From an uncultured Verrucomicrobiales bacterium (GTDB lineage: Bacteria; Verrucomicrobiota; Verrucomicrobiia; Verrucomicrobiales; Akkermansiaceae), in NCBI GenBank assembly GCA_937901085.1, contig CALCHQ010000035.1:62001-126000 (forward strand): a stretch of DNA of 64,000 nt. The letters are read 5' to 3'. How positions within the stretch are numbered: position 1 is the first letter of the stretch; the number at the start of each line of letters is the position of its first letter. A program made the position numbers and the translations under genes. The notes beneath the pieces were generated by a model that saw only the letters and a program-made list of their open reading frames with translations, was not told the origin of the DNA and searched no databases. Positions 8,333-16,843 of this stretch are shown here, piece by piece.

Positions 8333-9763
8333 TTATTCAACGGCATTTCCGGGCTGGTGGCGCAGGAAGAAGAAAAGGCAGAGAGCAGCTGCAAGCACCC
8401 CGGTACAGGTAGAAACCTCCAGACTCTGCCCGATACCGCATTCCGGCGCATAAAAGAAGAAGGCAGTACACATGGCGGTCATAAACAGAGCCGGCAGCAG
8501 GGAGATGTGGTACAGGCGGGCGCGACGCCGCAGGTAAACGCTGATGCTCCACAGAGTGAAACAGGCCAGCATCTGGTTACCCCAGCCGAAATAACGCCAG
8601 ATAACGCTGAAATCTATCTGCGAAATAAAGATGACGAGCAGGAAAAGGGGCAGAGCCAGCGCCAGTCGGTTCCTCACGCGCTTCTGGGGAAGATGGATGA
8701 CATCGGCCAGCATGAGTCGGCAGCTCCGCATGGCGGTATCGCCGCTGGTAATAGCAAGGGCAACCACACCCAGCACCGCCAGAAGGCCGCCATGGCCGCC
8801 CAGCAATTCACTACAGGCGGCATGCACAGCTGCAGAGGGATTCTCCAGCGTCAGCTGCATCATCGTCTTATCCCCGCTCAGAACAACCTCACGCAGGGAT
8901 AAGCCCACCACCGCCCAGACCAGAGCCACCATACCTTCCACAATCATGGCTCCATAGAACACCCGGCGCACATTGCCCATACCCGACAGGCAACGTACCA
9001 TCATGGGACTCTGCGTGGCATGGAAGCCGGAAATCGCGCCACAGGCTATAGTGACAAACAACATGGGCCACATGCTGATGCCCGCGGGATGCCGGTTACT
9101 GAAGAAATCCCAATCAGGCAGCACGGCGTGCCCGCTGATGGGCAGCATCAGCAGCAGTCCCACAGCCATGAACAGGAACAAGGCGCCGAACAGCGGGTAC
9201 ACCCGGCCGATGAGCGTCTGAATAGGCAGGATGGTCGCCAGGAAATAGTACAGCAGAATCAGGCCGCTCCACATGGGGGTGGAAAGGCCGCCGAAAATGT
9301 TATGCAGCATCCCGGCCGGCAGCAGGGTGAAGATCACGCCCACCATGAGCAGCAGGAAGATGCAGACGAAGCGCATGATGTAGCGGGCTCCCTCCCCCAG
9401 GTTTTCACCCACCAGCTCCGGCAGATTGGCACCATTGCGGCGCGCCGACATCAGAGCAGACAGGAAATCATGCATCGCCCCGGCCAGGATACAGCCCAGA
9501 ACAATCCACAACAACGAAGCCGGGCCGAACAGGCAGCCGGAAACAGCCCCGACCACAGGCCCCAGCCCTGCTATGTTCAAGAGCTGAATCAGAAAGATAC
9601 GCCATACAGGAAGCTTCACATAGTCAACCCCGTCCGGGTTGATGTCACAGGGCATCTTGCCCGCCGGGTCAAGCCCGGCCACGCGCTCAGCAAAGCGCCC
9701 GTATACCAGGTACCCTGCAATCAGCAGAATAATGCAGAAAAAGAAAACTAACAGTCCCGACAT
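8333..9763 (-). CDS. cstA: CstA-family carbon starvation / pyruvate-type transporter
   Basis: A 476-residue polytopic inner-membrane protein with about a dozen hydrophobic segments. The N-terminal half has the CstA hallmarks: YGRFAERVAGLD, then NIAGLGPVVGA and GPASLLWIVLGCILAGAMHD, and later GAISGFHATQSPMMVRC. CstA proteins import peptides or pyruvate, mainly under carbon limitation. This is the short form; enterobacterial CstA is about 700 residues. Substrate cannot be decided. It stands alone between a terminator upstream (9771-9804) and the PBP gene downstream. No Shine-Dalgarno is visible before ATG 9763. Confidence 0.88.
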   Translation of the reverse strand: MSGLLVFFFCIILLIAGYLVYGRFAERVAGLDPAGKMPCDINPDGVDYVKLPVWRIFLIQLLNIAGLGPVVGAVSGCLFGPASLLWIVLGCILAGAMHDFLSALMSARRNGANLPELVGENLGEGARYIMRFVCIFLLLMVGVIFTLLPAGMLHNIFGGLSTPMWSGLILLYYFLATILPIQTLIGRVYPLFGALFLFMAVGLLLMLPISGHAVLPDWDFFSNRHPAGISMWPMLFVTIACGAISGFHATQSPMMVRCLSGMGNVRRVFYGAMIVEGMVALVWAVVGLSLREVVLSGDKTMMQLTLENPSAAVHAACSELLGGHGGLLAVLGVVALAITSGDTAMRSCRLMLADVIHLPQKRVRNRLALALPLFLLVIFISQIDFSVIWRYFGWGNQMLACFTLWSISVYLRRRARLYHISLLPALFMTAMCTAFFFYAPECGIGQSLEVSTCTGVLAAALCLFFFLRHQPGNAVE

Positions 9764-9770
9764 AAAATCT

Positions 9771-9804
9771 ACAAAAACAACCGGGAGGCAGATTACACCT
9801 CCCG
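9771..9804 (-). terminator. rho-independent terminator for the 15028-9850 operon
   Basis: On the minus strand CGGGAGG and CCTCCCG form a 7-bp GC-rich stem with a 9-nt loop, followed by TTGTTTTTG. It lies 46 nt after the stop of the gene ending at 9850. Confidence 0.75.
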
Positions 9805-9849
9805 ACTGCGGAATTCAAGCATTATGTAGGGCATGTCATGCCGGCGGCA

Positions 9850-10920
9850 TCAGAAATCATCGCCTTCTGATGCGTCCTCACCGCCGGCAAAATCATCATC
9901 TTCCGCCCCCGCCTCATCGTCAGGATCGCCAACGGTTCCCATGGCGGTATTACTGCTGGAACCAGAGCCGGAACCATCGCTTGGCGTATTGCCCACTCGA
10001 TTAATTTCCGTAGGAACAGGTTCCGGACTGAGCGTGCCGCCTTCCACCCAGATAACAAGTGCACCCTCGGCATAAGCGCCATAGGTGGACTTGGGGTCAA
10101 TGTTACGCATCTCTGTATAGAGAGCGCGCAGGCGTTCCTTGGAGGCAGGCTGCATGTTCTCACCACCGCGGCGCAGGTGGCCGGCGTAGGCGGCCATCAT
10201 CATCTGGCGCTGCAACTTGGAGTACCCGCCCTGTGCCATCATCCTGCGGACATGGGCATTTGCCTGGTCATAAGACTTAATCTGGAGAGCCTGCACAAGA
10301 TCTGTCGGGTCAAAGCTCATGCGGTTGCCAAGCCCTGCCTCATCCTCAAGATTCGCCCGTTCTTCCTTACTGAGAGCATTGGACGGAATATTGATATCAA
10401 TGTCGGAAGCTTCGAGCAGAAGGTCTGCCTTCTTTTCTCCTTTGGCCTTGCGCGCCCGCTCCAGCAGCTTTTCCTGCTTGTAGTAGTTGTCCAGGTGAAT
10501 CTTCAGAACAGAAAGAGCCACTTCCGGGTCTTTCATTTCCTCCGGCTTCTGCACAATGGCACGCAGATTTCCTTGGGAGTCAACAATGGCCAGGCAGGGA
10601 TAGCTCCAGATACCTCCAGGCAGGCGGCGGTTGCCCAGGCGCTTCTCCATGTCTTTCTTCTCCCTGTCATTGGGCTGCTGGTAAAGCGGCATTTCCAGGA
10701 ATACAGCCTGCTTGATGAAAGGCATGATTTTGTTCTTCTTGACAAAATCCTCATAGGCCTGCTGCCCCACCTTGTCGTAGTTCGCTCCATAGATGAAGAT
10801 GACAATGGGGTTCTTGCCCGCCTTGGCAAGCGCATCGGGATAAGTGCGGGCAACGGCTGCCTTGGCAGGCAGCACCGCCAGCATCATAGCGATAAGGGAC
10901 TGAATAAGAAACTTTCTCAT
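9850..10920 (-). CDS. secreted thioredoxin-fold-like protein with acidic C-terminal tail
   Basis: An exported 356-residue protein of unknown function. It starts with a signal peptide (residues 1-22, ending AKA). Residues 40-130 look like a degenerate thioredoxin fold (NPIVIFIYGANYDKVGQQ, later YPCLAIVDSQGN), but there is no CxxC pair. The C-terminal 50 residues are low-complexity and very acidic (GSGSGSSS, then Asp/Glu-rich), suggesting an unstructured or cation-binding tail. It is the last gene of an apparent three-gene operon, starting 16 nt after the upstream stop, and a terminator follows. An earlier in-frame ATG at 11019 would overlap the upstream gene and bypass the signal peptide. Confidence 0.8.
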   Translation of the reverse strand: MRKFLIQSLIAMMLAVLPAKAAVARTYPDALAKAGKNPIVIFIYGANYDKVGQQAYEDFVKKNKIMPFIKQAVFLEMPLYQQPNDREKKDMEKRLGNRRLPGGIWSYPCLAIVDSQGNLRAIVQKPEEMKDPEVALSVLKIHLDNYYKQEKLLERARKAKGEKKADLLLEASDIDINIPSNALSKEERANLEDEAGLGNRMSFDPTDLVQALQIKSYDQANAHVRRMMAQGGYSKLQRQMMMAAYAGHLRRGGENMQPASKERLRALYTEMRNIDPKSTYGAYAEGALVIWVEGGTLSPEPVPTEINRVGNTPSDGSGSGSSSNTAMGTVGDPDDEAGAEDDDFAGGEDASEGDDF

Positions 10921-10936
10921 ATCTGTAATGAAAAGA

Positions 10937-13471
10937 TTAGTTTTTCTGCGGGGCGCCATACACATAGAAAGCCTGGATACCCGGTTCGTATTTATCACCC
11001 TCACGCAGCATGCGGACAAACTTGCCTGCTATGCCGCGCTTCTTGAAGTTAAAGCTGATTTGATTACCATTGATTTCACCATTGGGGGTGGCTCGATACC
11101 AGTTCTGACCATCATCAGACGTTTCAATGTAGAACGGACGGTCCTTGCGGAGTGTCTTCTCTGAGGACACACAGACAATGCCCTCGATATCGCACTTCTT
11201 CTCCATACCGACGGTCAGCCCTGCCTTACCTTCAAACTTGCCGGGCATGAAGCCACCAAAACGCTGAAGCACACCCCAGTGGAGACAGCATTGGGACATA
11301 TCACCAATAGTGGTGGCGGTATCAATCCAGGCGGTAGCCGAGACTACGCGACCTGGGAAACCCTTGACACGCGGTCCCTTGGCGTTGAACTTCTTCTTGC
11401 ACTTGGCGTAGGAGAGTTTGCCGATAGCCTGGAAAGTGCGACGTTCCTTGTTCTTGGCGGCCGCATGAATGGCTTCACCCAAGGTGGCCCAGGTGGAATC
11501 AATTTCCTTCTTCGACGTGCCGGAACGGCTCATAGCCTGCACCAGCATATTGGTAAAGTCTTCCTGAATCTTGCCATCGCCCTCCGGCAGGCTGGAAATA
11601 TAACCCAGCCCCCAGGTCAGCACAGCGCCTGCATAGTCAGGACGACGCATCAGGACGCGCAGCACTTCCTTGAGATACAGGCGCTTTTCATCATCAGTAG
11701 CGCATGTACCAATCTGAGCATCGAGAATGGGCTCAATTTTCCAACGGTTTGCGCCCCAGTCCTTGAAGTGGTTGAAGAGGCCGGAGAACATCTTGTTGAG
11801 CTTGGCGCGGTCCTTCACCAGCGGAGCCAGATTTGGGTACACATAGCGAGCCAGCATGGTGGCGGCAGCATGATAATGTTCCTTGCCCATGCCATCCATC
11901 ACAGCATCGTGCAGGGTCATCCACTTATCCTTGTCCTCCGGTGCTTTCAGTCGCAGATAGGCGGCATAGCGCTTCAGAGCCGGCCAGTTGTTGGGCTGCG
12001 CCTTGACGGCAATTTCGTAGCAGTTGAATGCAGCTTTCATCTTGCGGCGGGCTGTCAGGAAATCAGCCATGGCCACCATGATGTCAGCAGACAGCGTCTT
12101 GAATCGCTCCTCATAGAGCTTCTGCGTGAGGTGGAGGAAGCCCCATTCACCTTCGCCCCAGAAAGTCTTATGCAGATCACGCTGCCAGTAGATGGAGTTG
12201 CCTCGATGCCATTCATTGCCGATACGCATAGCATAGGCACAGTGGCCGGGTTCACCCATGGTACTCGCGGGAAGACCGGCAGCCAGAGCGCTGTATGTGG
12301 CATAGTGAGAAAGAGCGCCGCACACGCCGCCGATTTCGCGGTAAGCCCATCCAGTTGTGAAGTTTACATACTTCCAGATGGGTGCAAGGTAGGCAGAGGA
12401 GAATACCGAGTCACCCGCCACATTACGCAAGCGGTATTCCAGCTGACCTTCTGCACCCAGGTACTTTTCCATGGGAAGGCGCACATTATCGCGGTGCCAG
12501 GTCAGGTTACGAGGGCCACCCCAGCTGCCTGCTCCATCACCAGGCTGCTTGCAGCCGGTCACAAATCGGGTCTCCCAGTACTGGAGGTTATCAAACACGA
12601 CGTTGAGCTTGCCCTCTTTCCAGCTGTTATTGTAATAATTGAAACGGGCCACCATGTCGGTCTCATTCCAGCCTTCGCGGGCGAATTCCAGCGCCGTTGT
12701 TGTGGCAATGCGGCGCGTTACGGGATTCTTCATTTCCTCCTCACCCACCAGACCGTAGAGAACCTCCAGGTAATTCAGAGCCTGCTCCATCTTCTTGGTC
12801 GGGCCGGAGTGCAGCAGGTTGGTCATCCAGTTCAGGTCGCGCGTAAGGGAAGCGAGCATCTCCTTACCTTTAGGACGGGTCGTCACACCGCGCAGCGCCT
12901 GGGAACCGGCCTTGCGAATCAGCGTAATGCGAGCCAGGTCAATCCGGAACGCAGGGTCCTGCAGTTCTTTCATGATGGTCATTTCGTCCAGCTTGCCCAG
13001 CTTGCTCAGCAAGCGGTCTGCCAGAGTGAAATAGATTTTTTCCGGATCCGTCCAATCGTTGGCGGAAAATTCATCATTCGTGTAATTCTCAGCCTCCTGC
13101 TTTTCGAGTTTTTCAGCAAAACGGCGCATTTCACCCAAGGCAGACGTGAACTGGGCCTGCACGCGGGCTTCAGGCACGACGTTCTGCTTCGGGTCTACAG
13201 GAACATCCTCTTCATCGAAGGTTTCGTCATCCTGCATCGCAATGCGACGGTCGGGAGTGGTGTCCTCAGGTTCTTCCACCCAGTTATCCTCCTCGACCTC
13301 TTCGTCATTACTCCAGTCATCGACCTGGTGTTCACGGGTGATGGAGGAGCCGGAATGCACGCTTGTCACCTTCTTTTCCACCTTGGAGGGAAACAGGGCA
13401 GGAAACACCGCTATCCCGACGCAGAAGAAGAGAAAAGCACCTGTGAGCAGCTGAATAAGTCTGGCAGACAT
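10937..13471 (-). CDS. large envelope protein: transglutaminase-like core with C-terminal discoidin-like domain
   Basis: 844 residues. An N-terminal hydrophobic segment (residues 7-26) anchors or exports the protein and is followed by an acidic disordered stretch (45-95). The centre has a transglutaminase/papain-like pattern: Cys384 in GGVCGALSHY, AAGLPA, His410 in GEPGHCAYAM and Asn425 in HRGNS, where families usually have Asp. The region 430-690 looks helical and repeat-like. The last 140 residues resemble an F5/8 type C (discoidin) carbohydrate-binding domain (FYIETSDDGQNWYRA). A role in cutting or modifying host or envelope protein/glycan is plausible but unproven. It lies between a zinc-ribbon membrane protein and a secreted thioredoxin-like protein. 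Confidence 0.78.
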   Translation of the reverse strand: MSARLIQLLTGAFLFFCVGIAVFPALFPSKVEKKVTSVHSGSSITREHQVDDWSNDEEVEEDNWVEEPEDTTPDRRIAMQDDETFDEEDVPVDPKQNVVPEARVQAQFTSALGEMRRFAEKLEKQEAENYTNDEFSANDWTDPEKIYFTLADRLLSKLGKLDEMTIMKELQDPAFRIDLARITLIRKAGSQALRGVTTRPKGKEMLASLTRDLNWMTNLLHSGPTKKMEQALNYLEVLYGLVGEEEMKNPVTRRIATTTALEFAREGWNETDMVARFNYYNNSWKEGKLNVVFDNLQYWETRFVTGCKQPGDGAGSWGGPRNLTWHRDNVRLPMEKYLGAEGQLEYRLRNVAGDSVFSSAYLAPIWKYVNFTTGWAYREIGGVCGALSHYATYSALAAGLPASTMGEPGHCAYAMRIGNEWHRGNSIYWQRDLHKTFWGEGEWGFLHLTQKLYEERFKTLSADIMVAMADFLTARRKMKAAFNCYEIAVKAQPNNWPALKRYAAYLRLKAPEDKDKWMTLHDAVMDGMGKEHYHAAATMLARYVYPNLAPLVKDRAKLNKMFSGLFNHFKDWGANRWKIEPILDAQIGTCATDDEKRLYLKEVLRVLMRRPDYAGAVLTWGLGYISSLPEGDGKIQEDFTNMLVQAMSRSGTSKKEIDSTWATLGEAIHAAAKNKERRTFQAIGKLSYAKCKKKFNAKGPRVKGFPGRVVSATAWIDTATTIGDMSQCCLHWGVLQRFGGFMPGKFEGKAGLTVGMEKKCDIEGIVCVSSEKTLRKDRPFYIETSDDGQNWYRATPNGEINGNQISFNFKKRGIAGKFVRMLREGDKYEPGIQAFYVYGAPQKN

Positions 13472-13507
13472 AAAAATGTGAATGGATGAACGATTTATTA
13501 CGGCTGT

Positions 13508-15028
13508 TTATCGCGACTGCAAGGCGTTAACCGTCGTGCGAGCCGTATGGCGGATAATGGAATCTGAATATTCCAGGAAAGGTTCAACAATGGGCAAGGC
13601 TTCCTTGGTGCCATGGTGTTCCAGATATTTGAGGATAGCTCCGATGAGCCGGATATTATCTGTCATCTTCAGTTTACCGAGCAGGATATTCTGCGCGCGG
13701 AAGCCAAGCAGATTGAGCATTTCACCCCACTCGACGGTATTGGAAACCCAGAGTTCTACGATGGGAGCCACCATTTTGTCCGGGTCCTGTAGAATGAGGA
13801 AGCGCGCCACATTATGCCCTACCTCGCGTTTCAACGCACGGCGGGCTTCAAAATACTTGTAGCAATGCTGCGTGGCTTCCTTATCCTTATCGAAGCTGTA
13901 CACGACCATGGCATCTACCAGGGCGGCATAGGTATCCGGGACAGAAGTCCAGGGGTCATTCAGAACCTCCACCAAGGTATTACGGATTTCCCCACGTAAC
14001 ACCTGCACATTAGAATTAGCCAGCGAACGGGCAGCCATGCGGACTCGCTGCGGATCCAGACAGCGCAGCTCACTCAGGTTGGCCGTGACATAGGAGGAGT
14101 GCATGGGAGAGGAAAGGACATCCGGGGAGTACTGGCTCACCATATTGGCACGCTCCGGGTCGAACCGGACCTCATACACTCCCTTGTCCGGGGCGGCGTA
14201 GGTGATAGTGCCGAAACGGCTCAGGACATTAGAGATATTATGCCGTACGCCAGGCACGTTGTTGCAGACAAACAATGCGCCATTGGCTCGTGAATAAGCG
14301 CGGGTTGATTCCGCCTGCAACAGGCGTCCCAGCGCGTCGCGGACAATTTCGCGGGAGCGGCTGTCCTGCTTGTCCATGTAAACAGCGTAATGTGCAAGAC
14401 GGTGCGACCCGGTGCGTAAGGAATAGAACACCTGCAAATCGGCATCGTTCAGCACAGGTCCTTCGTTCTGGCCACCCGACTGGATATCTGTTTCCGTGTA
14501 GGACAGATTACGTTTCATCTGAGTGCCATCTTCTGCATTCAGGGCAGCCTCCAGAATATTGGGCATGACCCAGCCCATGACCAGAACACAGGCAGCGAGT
14601 GTATAAGCCACTTTCTTGAAATGAACATGTGCCGTAGCAATCAACACAGCTGATACGCTGCAGAACACCATGGAAAACAGGCGTTGGGTCGCAATTTCAT
14701 CATCTGTGAGGAAAGTCACGCCATCGTCTTTATCGCTGATGAGGAAAATAAAGGCACAGACGGCAAAGATGCCGATGCCGAGAGAAAAGCGAAGCGTTCC
14801 GGCCACGTTGAAGGCATCCCCCGTCGCATAGGCGTTCCCCATGGCTGCGGCACGGACTGACTGGCGTTTCATGGAAGCGGCATACTCAGCCGCCAATTCC
14901 GCACGCTCAGCCTCATTCAGGCGAGGCGCAGCGGTCGCAAATTCCTTTTTAAGGCAATCGGGACAGACAGACATTTCCTCACTTGTCCCGTTAAACTTAC
15001 GCTGGCACTTGCTGCACTCAATTTCCAT
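13508..15028 (-). CDS. membrane protein with N-terminal zinc ribbon and helical-repeat C-terminus
   Basis: 506 residues, no assigned function. It starts with a zinc-ribbon pattern of two CxxC pairs (CSKC at residues 5-8 and CPDC about 15 later), then a basic/alanine-rich linker, then three or four hydrophobic helices between about residues 75 and 170. The rest is soluble and helical, with HEAT-like stretches near the C-terminus. It heads the operon containing the transglutaminase-like and thioredoxin-like proteins (36-nt gap). The ATG at 15028 is preceded by a promoter ending 9 nt away. The ribbon would be cytoplasmic and the large C-terminal part probably periplasmic. Confidence 0.8.
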   Translation of the reverse strand: MEIECSKCQRKFNGTSEEMSVCPDCLKKEFATAAPRLNEAERAELAAEYAASMKRQSVRAAAMGNAYATGDAFNVAGTLRFSLGIGIFAVCAFIFLISDKDDGVTFLTDDEIATQRLFSMVFCSVSAVLIATAHVHFKKVAYTLAACVLVMGWVMPNILEAALNAEDGTQMKRNLSYTETDIQSGGQNEGPVLNDADLQVFYSLRTGSHRLAHYAVYMDKQDSRSREIVRDALGRLLQAESTRAYSRANGALFVCNNVPGVRHNISNVLSRFGTITYAAPDKGVYEVRFDPERANMVSQYSPDVLSSPMHSSYVTANLSELRCLDPQRVRMAARSLANSNVQVLRGEIRNTLVEVLNDPWTSVPDTYAALVDAMVVYSFDKDKEATQHCYKYFEARRALKREVGHNVARFLILQDPDKMVAPIVELWVSNTVEWGEMLNLLGFRAQNILLGKLKMTDNIRLIGAILKYLEHHGTKEALPIVEPFLEYSDSIIRHTARTTVNALQSR

Positions 15029-15037
15029 TGCACACCT

Positions 15038-15066
15038 ACTATACCAAAACCCTGCTGGCAATGCAA
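15038..15066 (-). promoter_or_regulatory. promoter for the 15028-9850 envelope operon
   Basis: On the minus strand, TTGCAT, 17 nt, TATAGT, ending 9 nt before ATG 15028. Confidence 0.65.
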
Positions 15067-15123
15067 GCCAGAATCACCCCCTGCCTTGCTCAAAAGAGCA
15101 AAATCAACACACAGGCAGAAGCC

Positions 15124-15693
15124 TCAGAAAGCATACCGCACCGCGCTGGACGGCAGCCAAGCCTTGCCCCCGCCTTGCTGCGTCTCAGCCCCCCGCTGGG
15201 CAGGAACAAAAGTGTGAGGCATTTCGATGATGGCAGCATGTTCCACACGGCTCACAGTACCACCTTCCGTCTCAAAGACAGACCGCGCCGGGACAATGCG
15301 TACTGTGGTACATTCCACCAGGTCGTTAGAAAGAGCAGGAATAAGGAGAGGGAGAGATTGCTGTTTCTCACGCACCACCGCTGCTGTTGTATCTGCGCTG
15401 CCTGCAGGCGCCGGATACAACGCATAACAAAGAGCCGCGGCCGCCAGCCCCAGCGCCGATGCACCGAAAGCAAAGCGCCCCCTGCCCACATTCTCCAGCA
15501 TCTGCAGAAGATGCGTCAGCACATGCCGGCGAGCCGGGCAACAGACAGCCTCGCGAGCTACCCGTTCATGAAATTCGGCCAGGAAGCGAGCCTCGAAATC
15601 AGCTTCCGGTGTCTGCGTCACACGCAGGCTGGCAAGCAAGGTGACAATTTGTTCCTCTGAAACAGGTGTCGGTTGGTGAGGCTGCTTATCCAT
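15124..15693 (-). CDS. small single-pass membrane protein of unknown function
   Basis: 189 residues. Residues 1-70 are soluble and helical with a CC pair near residue 51. One hydrophobic helix follows at about 75-95 (FAFGASALGLAAAALCYALY), and the C-terminal part is periplasmic, ending with RYAF. The layout, a cytoplasmic helical domain plus one helix plus an outer domain, resembles anti-sigma factors, but no sigma factor gene is adjacent and I cannot show homology. It lies 83 nt downstream of hemA and 95 nt upstream of the envelope operon, so it may have its own promoter. Confidence 0.65.
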   Translation of the reverse strand: MDKQPHQPTPVSEEQIVTLLASLRVTQTPEADFEARFLAEFHERVAREAVCCPARRHVLTHLLQMLENVGRGRFAFGASALGLAAAALCYALYPAPAGSADTTAAVVREKQQSLPLLIPALSNDLVECTTVRIVPARSVFETEGGTVSRVEHAAIIEMPHTFVPAQRGAETQQGGGKAWLPSSAVRYAF

Positions 15694-15776
15694 ATCACAG
15701 AATAACGGTTCGGAGACAGAAACGATAAGTTGTAGACATTGCAGACGGGTAATCGTTCAAACAAAAAAGAAAAAAG

Positions 15777-16841
15777 TCACTTGCCGGACGAATCTTTCTG
15801 CAGATGCTGCACACGGTTACCCAGCAGCGAAGCCGCATCTTCGTCAATCCAAACGTGAATCATCTGTTCGCAACGGGTTATTTCAGATGCCCTCAACCGG
15901 CGCGTCTCTGCTGTCATTTCCTCCAGCGCATCCATGTCGTACACATAGACATCATCCACCAGCGAACATGCGGGATTCACATTGCGGGGAACAGACAAAT
16001 CAAAGAGGAACAGGGGGCGTTTCCGGGTCTGCTGCACCTGCTCCAGCACAGGGGGAGAGATGACATAGGCCGGAGATGCGGTGGAAACGATGGCAATGTC
16101 GATATTTTCCAGATAGGGTATCCACTCTGTAAAGCGAATCACGCGGCCTCCCACCTGCGATGCCAGTTCCACAGCACGGTCATAGGAGCGGTTGGCAACA
16201 AAAATACTCTGTGCGCCGCGCGAACGCAGACTCTGTGCAGTTGTACGAGCCACTTCCCCTGCCCCGATGACCAGAACCTGCGCTCCCGCCAGATTAGAGA
16301 AGACACTCTGTGCCATCTGCACAGCGGCAGCACCGACCGATGTAGGTCCGGATGTTATGAGAGAGGAGCTTCGCACCCGCTTGCCTACCGTGAATACCCG
16401 TTGAAAACTACGATTGGCACAGGAGGAAGTGGAACCAGCCTCCAGCGCAATCTGATAAGCGTCTTTCAGCTGCCCGAAGATTTCCGTTTCACCCAGCACC
16501 ATGGAATCCAGGCCGGAAGCCACCGAAGCCAGGTGAAACAAGGCAGCCTCGTCCCGGTGCAGATAAAAGAGGCTCTGGCGGGCGGCAGATTCAGGGGCAT
16601 CGCCCAGGAAATAGCGCAGAACAGCAGCCTGCACCTCTTCCTGCGCTTCGGCACTCCAGTAGTAGATTTCGGTGCGGTTGCAGGTAGAGAGCAGCACGCA
16701 CTCCTGAACCCCAGGAAGAGCAGCCAGCTCCAGGTTCACAGCGGCCTGCCGGTGTTTCGGTACAGCAAACTGCTCACGCACCGCAACCGGGCAACTGCGG
16801 TAATTCACGCCGAGGCAGTACATGTGAACCGGGTGACTCAT
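15777..16841 (-). CDS. hemA: glutamyl-tRNA reductase
   Basis: First committed enzyme of the C5 heme pathway, reducing glutamyl-tRNA to glutamate-1-semialdehyde with NADPH. The 354-residue protein has the catalytic cysteine in LSTCNRTEIY, the His-containing block around GLDSMVLGETEIFGQ, and the NADPH-binding VIGAGEVA. It is shorter than the usual 410-430 residues and ends soon after the dimerisation helix begins. The ATG at 16841 is 2 nt after the cobA-hemD stop, so the two are co-translated. hemB, hemC and hemL are not in the window. Confidence 0.93.
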   Translation of the reverse strand: MSHPVHMYCLGVNYRSCPVAVREQFAVPKHRQAAVNLELAALPGVQECVLLSTCNRTEIYYWSAEAQEEVQAAVLRYFLGDAPESAARQSLFYLHRDEAALFHLASVASGLDSMVLGETEIFGQLKDAYQIALEAGSTSSCANRSFQRVFTVGKRVRSSSLITSGPTSVGAAAVQMAQSVFSNLAGAQVLVIGAGEVARTTAQSLRSRGAQSIFVANRSYDRAVELASQVGGRVIRFTEWIPYLENIDIAIVSTASPAYVISPPVLEQVQQTRKRPLFLFDLSVPRNVNPACSLVDDVYVYDMDALEEMTAETRRLRASEITRCEQMIHVWIDEDAASLLGNRVQHLQKDSSGK

Positions 16842-16843
16842 GC

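Noticed and set aside
11279..13489. 736-codon open frame on the plus strand
   Set aside because: It is antisense to the transglutaminase-like gene. The minus-strand frame has a signal-type helix, domains and operon context; the plus frame has His/Gly-rich filler with no motifs.
15694..15776. A/T-rich stretch after hemA as a terminator
   Set aside because: The T-run on the minus strand comes directly after the stop and before the weak 6-bp repeat, so the order is wrong for a rho-independent terminator.
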